64,000 nucleotides of DNA from Odobenus rosmarus divergens (Eukaryota > Chordata > Mammalia > Carnivora > Odobenidae): assembly GCF_000321225.1 (NCBI RefSeq), contig NW_004450660.1, positions 909,777 to 973,776 on the forward strand, given 5' to 3'. Shown here in pieces: positions 56,866-64,000 of the stretch (positions within the stretch are counted from its first letter, which is position 1; every line of letters begins with the position of its first letter). The translations under genes were made by a program, and so were the position numbers. The notes beneath the pieces are model-generated. The model was given only the letters and a program-made list of their open reading frames with translations. It was not told the DNA's origin and searched no databases.

Positions 56866-57050
56866 GGGCACAAGGGTGGCTCATATGGTTAAGCATCTGC
56901 CTTAGGCTCAAGGTCATGATTCCAGGGTCCTCCCATCCAGCCCCCTGTCGAGTCTGCTGCTTCTCCTCCTCCCTCTCTGCACCACCCCCCACCCCCCTAC
57001 CATGCACTGTCTCTCTCTCAAATAAATAGATAAAATATTTTTTAAAAAAT
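56866..57050 (+). mobile_element. CAN-SINE, first of three in tandem
   Basis: AAAGGGGCACAAGGGTGGCT start; diverged. ACCCTCCCAGAAA flanks the three-SINE block on both sides. Confidence 0.88.
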
Positions 57051-57057
57051 ACCCTCG

Positions 57058-57275
57058 GGGGCGCCTGGGTGGCTCAGTCGTTAAGCGTCTGCCTTCGGCT
57101 CAGGTCATGATCCCAGGGTCCTGGGATCGAGTCCCACATCAGGCTCCCTGCTCACAGGAGACCTGCTTCTCCCTCTCCCACTCCCCCTGCTTGTGTTCCT
57201 GCTCTCGCTGTGTCTCTCTGTTATTTATAAATTAAATTAAGTAATAAATAAATAAATAAATAAATAAATAAATTG
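57058..57275 (+). mobile_element. CAN-SINE, second of three, with (AAAT)n tail
   Basis: GGGCGCCTGGGTGGCTCAGT start, tail of AAATAAATAAAT units. Confidence 0.93.
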
Positions 57276-57280
57276 CGTCG

Positions 57281-57500
57281 GGGCGCCTGGGTGGCTCAGT
57301 TGTTAAGCGTCTGCTTTCAGCTAGGTCATGATCCCAGGGTCCTGGGATCAAGCCTCGCATCGGGCTCCTCACTCTGCGGGAAGCCTGCTTCTCCCTCTCC
57401 CACTTCCCCTGCTTGTGTTCCCTCTCTCACTGTGTCTATCTCTGTCAAATGAATAAATAAAATCTTTCAAAAAAATAAATAAAATAAAAATAAAAATAAT
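57281..57500 (+). mobile_element. CAN-SINE, third of three
   Basis: GGGGCGCCTGGGTGGCTCAG start, tail AAAATAAAAATAAAAATAAT. Confidence 0.93.
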
Positions 57501-58409
57501 ACCCTCCCAGAAATGAAATCTTAACTGGTCAGTCTGGAATTTCCTGCTCAGCAGCAGTGAGGTAATCACCTGACAGACCCCTTCCACCATTTCCTAATGA
57601 AAGATGAGGTAATCCACTTTTTCCTTGTCCCTGGCCCTTTCTGCCTTTAAAAGTCGCCATTTTGTACAGCTCCTTAGAGCTCCTTTCTATTTGACAGATA
57701 GGATGCTGCCCCCATTCATGAAACGTTGAATAAAATCAATTTGATCTTTAAATTTACTCTGATGAATTGTTTTTTAACACAGACTAATACAAACAAGAAT
57801 ATCAGAAATACACTAATCAAAAATGTTTGTATGTATCAAGTGGTATTTACAGGAGACTGGGGGGGATGCAAATGAGCAGTCCTATTAACGGTAATTCCAG
57901 GTTATTAGGAATCTTCCACCAGATTCCGTTATACGGTCCGATGGTCCCATATGGACATAAACAATAAAGATTTTTAAATGCTGATGGCACGAAAATCCTA
58001 ACTTCTAATCTCAACCTATTTACAACCAGTTAATGAACAAATACCTGAAGTCTAAAAACATCAACTGTAAGAAAATTTCTACAGGAAAAACTGGTTCTGA
58101 AAAAATCCTTATGAAATATCGTACATTTTTAAGTGCATGTGCCTGACTTAAAAATCACTGAATAACTAAAAATCCAAAATAGAGTTCTTCAGATTGAAAA
58201 ATGCACTCTGGCAAAAAGTACACAAATAGTAAGGTATTTCCTATTTCCTATAATGTTTTTACTTCTGAACGCACCAAGTTTGTGCCAAATGTTTTCAATG
58301 AAGAACTCAAAACTGATTTCATCAGAATGAACACCAAACACTATCTTTATAATGGTTTACATTTCAGATACCAAAAACTTTAAAAATCACAAAGCCCGTC
58401 AAAAACATG

Positions 58410-58692
58410 GGGTGCGTGGGTGGCTCAGTTGGTTAAGCGACTGCCTTCGGCCCGGGTCGTGATCCTGGAGTCCTGGGATCGAGTCCCACATCGGGTTCCC
58501 TGCTCAGCGGGGAGTCTGCTTCTCCCTCTGGCTCAGTTGGTTAAGCGACTGCCTTCGGCTCAGGTCGTGATCCTGGAGTCCTGGGATCGAGTCCCACATC
58601 GGGTTCCCTGCTCAGCGGGGAGTCTGCTTCTCCCTCTGACCCTCTTCCCTCTCGTGCGCTCTCTTTCTAATAAATAAAATCTTTAAAAAAAA
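58410..58692 (+). mobile_element. CAN-SINE with internal 108-bp tandem duplication
   Basis: The block from GGCTCAGTTGGTTAAGCGAC to TCTCCCTCT is present twice in a row (58422-58529 and 58530-58637), with two base differences (CCCGGG vs CTCAGG). The outer ends are those of one SINE. Confidence 0.95.
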
Positions 58693-58754
58693 ATGCAACA
58701 TCAACAAATAGGTAAGGCATTTTAACTAATTAAGGCAGATTTTTATGAAAGAAC

Positions 58755-58865
58755 AGGCTTCTGAGTCCAGTGGTCCTGGATTCAAATCAACTCAACCAGT
58801 TACTAGGCTGGATGACTTTGGCAAGGTAACATCAGACTGTTTCTTCTCTTCACTAAAACTTAGGT
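58755..58865 (+). mobile_element. MIR SINE, old
   Basis: AGGCTTCTGAGTCCAGTGGT, CCTGGATTCAAATCAACTCA, GATGACTTTGGCAAGGTAAC. Confidence 0.65.
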
Positions 58866-59724
58866 AACTACTACTTACCTTCAACTTGGAAACTATTAAA
58901 GTTCTAAAAAGACAACTACCCTTTCTTACCAGACTATCTACATACAACCCTTTTAAAAAGGTGGTTTTTCATTTAGCCAAACTGCTCATAATCCTTCATT
59001 AATAAGAACCAGAAAATGACTATTCAACTTTAGTTCTCTTGAAAATAAGCCTGTGAAATGCTCCTTTCATATAAGCTTAGTTTAATATATTAATAAATTT
59101 CATTTAAAAAGTGGGTCTTCCTCTTCCTGATTCAGGACTAAAGCCATTTATATGAGGAAACACAAGAGGGTTCCACAGACTGTAAAAGTCAGAGTAGGGA
59201 TGAAAGGGTATCAACACCTGGGAGTGGCCCAGCACAGGATGTCAGTGTCAAAGCAGGGTGAGGAAGGGTATCCTATCCATGCAGGGACAGCCAGGGATGA
59301 GGCACTGAACCCAAAAGAGTGGAGACGGCATGGGGGGTGGGTTAGTGAGAAGCTTCAAGATGCTAGGCCGGCAGAGGTGGGTGTCCACATGTGGGTGGTG
59401 GCAGTGGCTACAACAGAAGATCGATTATACACAGGCAAAATAAATAAGTACTGAGAATAACGAAAGCTAAGTTTCATACTGTCAAAGAACGCAGTAGTAA
59501 CAGAAAGGGTGAAAACTAGAGTAAATTTTGCAGAGTTACATTTTATCAGTACGATTAATGATTAACTCACAATCATATATTAATAACATTAAAATACTTA
59601 CATTCACATATACCACACAAAGTAATATTTGTTTATGTATATGTACCTCTCCCAACTCTGCATTGAGAGGGTGTGAGCACAGTGACTCTATAATAAATGA
59701 GCATACTTAACACAGAATCTTGTC

Positions 59725-59905
59725 TTTTTCTTTTTTTAAGAGAGTGCACGTGCGCACACAAGCAGGGGGAGCGGCAGGCAGAGGGGGAGAGAGAAGCAGG
59801 CTCCCCTCTGAGCAGGGAGCCGACAAGGGGCCCCACCCCAGGACCCCGGGATCATGACCTGAACCAAAGGCAGACGCTTAACTGACTGAGCCAACCAGGC
59901 GCCCT
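59725..59905 (-). mobile_element. CAN-SINE
   Basis: On plus: TCTTTTTTTAAGAGAGTGCA to TGAGCCAACCAGGCGCCC. AGAATCTTG / AGGATCTTG flank it. Confidence 0.9.
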
Positions 59906-60099
59906 TAGGATCTTGGCTTCTAAAAACAGATTTCCACTAAACAAAAGCAGGGCTTTGAGAAATAGCTGATTCCCAGGGCTGGAGAAAGATGACAAAATAA
60001 GCCTAGAATATTTTATCTTAGCACAAAGAAAATACCCAAATAATGATTATGAAATATTAAAAGGACATAGAAACCAGCTTGAGTGGGTTCCCACTGGCC

Positions 60100-61400
60100 A
60101 AATCAGGACAATTTGAGCATTAGAAACGAGAAAACACATGTTTAGGCCATTAACACAAAATGGTGAAAGAGGGAACTCCAAGAGCCTACCCACCCCTTCA
60201 CAAAATCTCAAAGCAAAACTCAAAGCAAAATCTGTCAGAATCAGCTCTGTCAGAACTCTGAAATAGTCAAAGGCTTACAGCAATCAAGCACACTAAATCT
60301 AGAAAACAGAAACAGAAAACAGAAATGGTAGGAAAGCTTTGTAGCATTTTTACTTGCCCTTGACCCCCATCTCTCCGGGGCACAGTGGAGGTCCCAAAAA
60401 GCCAGTGTGGGACCCAGGTCTCTGGTTCTGGAGCCCTGTAGAACTTATTCTCACAGAATTATGTTTGTATAAACCTGTCTGGGGCTACCTAAGAAATGGC
60501 AAGAGGTATTTGCCTTTGTTTTACCTAACATGGAAAGAAAAGCTGCTATTTAGCATTTTCTTCCAAATAGTAAGGTGCATGAAACCTCCTCTTCCTTGGG
60601 ACAAAGGTTTATAACTGAGTAAACAACAGCACACCTAAAGCATGGAAGGAAAGGCTGAGAGACAATTTTCTCTGGGAAATTATGACATTGCAAAGAACTC
60701 CCTTGTAACAGGAGGCTTAGAAAACCACACAAATGCCCAGGGCGAGACTCATGCTTAAAAAAAAAAAAAAAAAAAAAACAATACCTGAGAAGACCCTCTA
60801 CTTTCACCTCAGATTACTCTTTAGAGTCAAAACAGGAAATGAAGACTAAGACAGTTATAAACACTGTGGCTAATCATTGAAGAAATGCCCTGACACAGAC
60901 CTAATGGGCAAAAATTGGGAGAGTTACTTTTTAACTTTCCTTTATTTCTATTCCTTCTTGGCTCCAGACATGCATCTGCAAACTAGCTGAACACGGCAAA
61001 GGTAAAAGTGGCTCTTGTTTGAAGAGCTCTCAGAGCAGCATTGTCCACGGACAACAGAAAAAAAAAATGCTACTGTAGTGCACTGAAATTACTTTAGTAA
61101 TGAACCTTTAGTAAGTCTTATTAAAAGGCTGCAACCTGTCTCAGCAGTGCTGTGGGCACTAAGAGCTGGTTCCTTGTTTGACCCATGTGTGAAAAGATCT
61201 GTCATCTTTGGACAAGATAACATACTGATCCTGATGATAAACTTTTGTATTTTCTTTATCATGGATTTTTGCATTAATTTTTTAAATTTTACTAAAACAT
61301 TATCTGAAAAACCAAAAACAAGAAACACTAAGCTAAGGGACCACAAGCTAAGGGACAGTGACTTCACAGACTACCCAAAACAAAGAACACAGACTTTATA
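60100..61400 (+). mobile_element. Probable 5' region of an old LINE-1
   Basis: GTGTGGGACCCAGGTCTCTG, CCTGTAGAACTTATTCTCAC, TAAACCTGTCTGGGGCTACC resemble an ancient L1 5'UTR, and L1 ORF1-like sequence follows directly. A22 run at 60757-60778. Tentative. Confidence 0.4.
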
Positions 61401-63068
61401 AAAATAGTCTCAAAAAGTCACTAAACAAACACCCAACTACAAACCCACAGTAAATAACCCTGAGGACTGGGGGGGAAACACATTCGGTTCCCACAGTCTC
61501 CAAATTACAATATTAAAAATGCTCTATTTTCTACAAAAAATTACAAAGCATTCAAAGAAATATGAAAGTATGGCCCACTAACGGGGGGGAGGGGAGAATG
61601 AAAATTACAAAACAGTCTCTCTGATGAAACACAGACATCAACTGTCCTAAATACAAAAAGCTAAAGGAAACAGAGAGCAAGGTCTCAAAAAAACAGAATA
61701 TCCGTAAAGAGGTTAAGAATTACAGAAAGGAACCAAACATATTCTTGGACCAAAAAGTACAATAACTGAAATGAAAATTTCACTAGACAACTGCAATGGA
61801 AGACCTGAGCCAACAGAAGGAAGAACCAGATTAAGTGTAAGATAGGTCAATTAAAATTATCAGTCTGGAACAGGAAGGAAAAAAAAGAAAACTACAGAGT
61901 CAAACCTCAATTTTGACCTCCAACTTTCTAGTTAGATTCTTCTTTTAAGCTTATTTTTTGGCTCAGTCGAAAGACCCTGAGGGCAAAGCATACCCAGAAG
62001 GGAAGAGAAACTACCCTCTGAAGCAATATTATCGTCAGCCAGCAAGACACCTCTGTCAGTGAATGACTCCCAGACAGCGATCGATTTGACCTTCACTGCC
62101 TACCTGCTACTGTACCCAACTCATCTTTGCCACACATTTTCCTTATATAAACCTGGAAGTATTTTCAGCATTTTGGAGACAATCTTTGAGATACTAGGCC
62201 ACTGTCTTTCTGGTGTTGGCCTCACTGAAATAAATTCCTTTCTTGTTTCACCACTGCTCTTATCTCTGCCTTTGGATTCTGTCAGCAGTGAGTGGGCGAA
62301 CCTAGTCTGTTTGGGACCCCCAGAGACAGGTGCTCTTGCACCTCTGCACCCCAGCTACAAAAAGACCTGTGGGACACCATCAAGAATACCAACATACACA
62401 TAGTGGAAGTATATAACATACACACACTACCTATTAAAATTCCAACATTCTTTTTTGCACAGAGAAGCCATTCTCAAATTCACTTGCAACTGCAAGGGAT
62501 CTCCAACATCCAAAATAAAATTGAGAAGAATAGAGTTACAAGACTCACATTTCTGTGTTTCAAAACTTACTACAAAGCTACAAAAATAAAACCGCAATGG
62601 CATAAGGACAGATACATAAACCAATGGGATGGAACTGAGAGTCCAGAAATAAAAGTCATACATGTATGGCGGCAGTTAATTTTTTACCAAAGCACTAAGA
62701 CCATTTAATGGGGGATAGAATGGTCTTTTCAACAAATGGTGCCAAGAAAGATGGATATTCGATGGACTCCTATTCACACAATATACAAAAATAAACTCAA
62801 AATGGATCAAAGACCTAACTATAAAAACTAAAACTACAAAGCTATCCGAAGAAAACATGGAGGTAAAGCTTCATGATCTTGGATTTGGCGATAGATTTTT
62901 ATATATGACACCAAAAAGACAAACAACAACAGAAAAAAATGGCCTTCATAAAAATATGAAACTTCTGTGGCAAAGGATATTATCTAGAAAGTGAAAAGAC
63001 AGATAAATGAATGAATGAAAAGAATGGGATAAAGTATTTGCAAATCATATCCTGATAAGGGTCTAGAG
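61400..63068 (+). mobile_element. Old LINE-1 (ORF1-like then ORF2), split by an LTR
   Basis: AAAATTTCACTAGACAACTG, GATAGGTCAATTAAAATTAT, CAGTCTGGAACAGGAAGG at 61770-61880 is the L1 ORF1-region order. After the LTR, GACCTGTGGGACACCATCAA continues it. From about 62560 ORF2 sequence follows (AAACCAATGGGATGGAACTG, ATGGATCAAAGACCTAACTA), and it resumes at 63601-63815 after a younger insertion. Confidence 0.8.
61907..62345 (+). mobile_element. Solo LTR inside the LINE-1
   Basis: CCTTATATAAACCTGGAAGT (TATA-like), ACTGAAATAAATTCCTTTCT (poly(A) signal), TTTGGATTCTGTCAGCAGTG. It separates two adjacent pieces of the LINE-1. Boundaries approximate, family unknown. Confidence 0.65.
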
Positions 63069-63600
63069 CACTGTGAACTGTGTAAGACTGATGAATCACA
63101 GACCTGTACCTCTGAAACAAATAATACATTATAGTTTTAAAAAAAGACAGTAGGAAGGGAAAAAAGAAGGGGGGGAAATCAGAGGGGGAGACGAACCATG
63201 AGAGACTATGTACTCTGAGAAACAAACTGAGGGTTCTAGAGGGGAGGGGGGCACCGGGGGGGGATGGGTTAGCCTGGTGATGGGTATTAAAGAGGGCACG
63301 TATTGAATGGAGCACTGGGTGTTATACGCAAACAATGAATCATGGAACACTACATCAAAAACTAATGATGTTGGGCGCCTGGGTGGCTCAGTCGGTTAAG
63401 CGTCTGCCTTCAGCTCAAGTCATGATCCCAGGGTCCTGGGATCTAGTCCCACATCAGGCTCCCTGCTCAGCGGGGAGCATGCTTCTCTCCCTGCCCATCC
63501 CCCTGCCCGTGCTTTCTCTCTCTAATAAAATCTTTAAAAAAAAAAAAAAAACTAATGACGTAATGTATGGTGATTAACTTAATAAAATTTTTAAAAAAAG
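63068..63600 (+). mobile_element. Younger LINE-1 3'UTR, inserted in the older LINE-1
   Basis: Copy of the 3'UTR seen at 490-840: GGGGGAAATCAGAGGGGGAG, AACAAACTGAGGGTTCTAGA, GGGTTAGCCTGGTGATGGGT, ACTGGGTGTTATACGCAAAC. It carries a nested SINE. 5'-truncated; ends in A-rich tail. Confidence 0.88.
63371..63546 (+). mobile_element. CAN-SINE inside the younger LINE-1 3'UTR
   Basis: Duplication AAAAACTAATGATG (63357-63370) / AAAAACTAATGACG (63547-63560). Confidence 0.95.
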
Positions 63601-63815
63601 AATACATAAAGAACTCTTTCAACTCAACAACAAAGACAAAACATCCCAATTTTAAAATGGGCAAAGGACTTGAAAGACATCCCCCCCATTAAAGAAAAAA
63701 AATAGTATCAAGTATTGATGAAAATATGGGAGTAACTGGTACCCTTGTACATTGTTACTGGGAAGGTAAATTGGTGCAAACACTGCAGAAAAGTTAACTC
63801 CTTAAAAAGTTAAAT
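63601..63815 (+). mobile_element. Continuation of the old LINE-1 ORF2
   Basis: AATACATAAAGAACTCTTTC, AACTCAACAACAAAGACAAA, TTACTGGGAAGGTAAATTGG directly continue the sequence broken at 63067. Confidence 0.8.
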
Positions 63816-63820
63816 ATAGG

Positions 63821-64000
63821 GCGCCTGGGTGGCTCAGTTGGTTAAGCAACTGCCTTCGGCTCAGGTCATGATCCTGGAGTCCCCCTGGATCGAGTCCCGC
63901 ATCAGGCTCCCTACTCAGTGGGGAGTCTGCTTCTCCCTCTGACCCGCTTCCCTCTCGTACTCTCTCTCATTCTCTCTCTCAAATAAATAAATAAAATCTT
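63821..64000 (+). mobile_element. CAN-SINE, cut by the window end
   Basis: GGGCGCCTGGGTGGCTCAGT start, GCAACTGCC / GATCCTGGAGTCCC subtype; runs out of the window in its AAATAAAATCTT tail. Confidence 0.93.

Larger units (their letters stand above)
56753..57779 (+). mobile_element. Solo LTR inside the MLT1-like LTR, carrying three SINEs
   Basis: Bounded by an exact 8-bp inverted pair TGTTAAAA (56753-56760) / TTTTAACA (57772-57779). It has a TATA-like TTTAAAAGTCGCC near 57645 and an AATAAA at 57730, then CAATTTGATCTTTAAATTTA, as in an ERV LTR. Target bases CAAA / CAGA flank it. Three SINEs occupy 56866-57500. Confidence 0.75.
56375..57793 (+). mobile_element. MaLR-type LTR (MLT1-like), split by another LTR
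   Basis: Left part 56375-56752: GAGCTGAATTGTGCCCCTCC, GGCCATCTGCAAGCCAAGGA, AATCTGAGCTTCCAAAACTA, AGTATTTTGTTATGGCTTCC. The last bases (ACTAATACAA) reappear after 57779, on the far side of the inserted LTR. Confidence 0.75.
53465..64000 (-). other. GPBP1 intron within the 5'UTR (part; upstream exon outside window)
   Basis: No CpG-rich promoter or further coding exon is visible, so transcription starts beyond 64000. Filled largely with repeats listed separately; 55100-55810, 58860-59720 and 59910-60100 hold nothing I can name. A G-rich unassigned block with a 100-codon frame is at 59152-59454. Confidence 0.85.

Noticed and set aside
62059..62403. 114-codon plus-strand frame
   Set aside because: It covers a solo LTR and runs into LINE-1 sequence; no protein motif.
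3541..63577. Many short frames sharing a peptide like VKRLPSAQVMIPGSWD
   Set aside because: They are translations of the CAN-SINE, repeated at dozens of sites, not members of a protein family.
53465..64000. Search for the GPBP1 promoter or CpG island
   Set aside because: The sequence is AT-rich and repeat-filled with no CpG-dense block or first exon; the promoter must lie outside the window.

Overview
The window is mammalian nuclear DNA from a carnivoran, most likely an arctoid caniform (bear, seal, mustelid or relative). The evidence is about 47 copies of the tRNA-derived carnivore SINE (CAN-SINE/SINEC, starting GGGGCGCCTGGGTGGCTCAG), carnivore-type LINE-1 tails, and the absence of any copy resembling the dog-type SINEC_Cf. 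The exact species cannot be named from the sequence.

One protein-coding gene is present: GPBP1 (vasculin, GC-rich promoter-binding protein 1) on the minus strand. All ten coding exons were placed by hand with GT/AG boundaries and consistent phases: 53345-53407, 40803-40926, 40452-40675, 37912-37978, 29015-29199, 28284-28424, 26817-26984, 26189-26376, 19405-19507 and 14880-15038. They sum to 1,422 nt, which is 473 codons plus TGA and equals the length I recall for human vasculin. Part of the 5'UTR is in the first exon (53408-53464). The promoter and first non-coding exon are not visible and should lie beyond 64000. The 3'UTR runs below 14880 and its end is uncertain.

Layout. 1-14000 is the downstream intergenic flank: a LINE-1 3' end, a processed PLP2 pseudogene with target-site duplications, a MaLR-type LTR, a decayed hAT-transposase-like remnant, L2 and MIR copies, and SINEs. 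14000-53464 is the transcribed gene. Its large introns carry decayed LINE-1s, two Tigger2/MER28-like DNA transposons, an endogenous retrovirus remnant (about 42.1-47.5 kb) and most of the SINEs. 53465-64000 is the intron in the 5'UTR, with an LTR cluster (55.8-57.8 kb) and a multiply nested LINE/LTR/SINE block (61.4-64.0 kb).

I saw no CRISPR array, operon, intact transposase or retroviral gene, and no undescribed system. The points worth a second look are splice architecture (a weak first coding donor, a 127-bp intron with a poor acceptor, SINEs close upstream of two exons), a short upstream ORF, the PLP2 retrocopy, nested insertions with readable target-site duplications, a SINE with an exact internal 108-bp tandem duplication, and a 30:10 antisense bias of SINEs within the gene. 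Repeat-family names rest on recall of consensus sequences, not on a database search.
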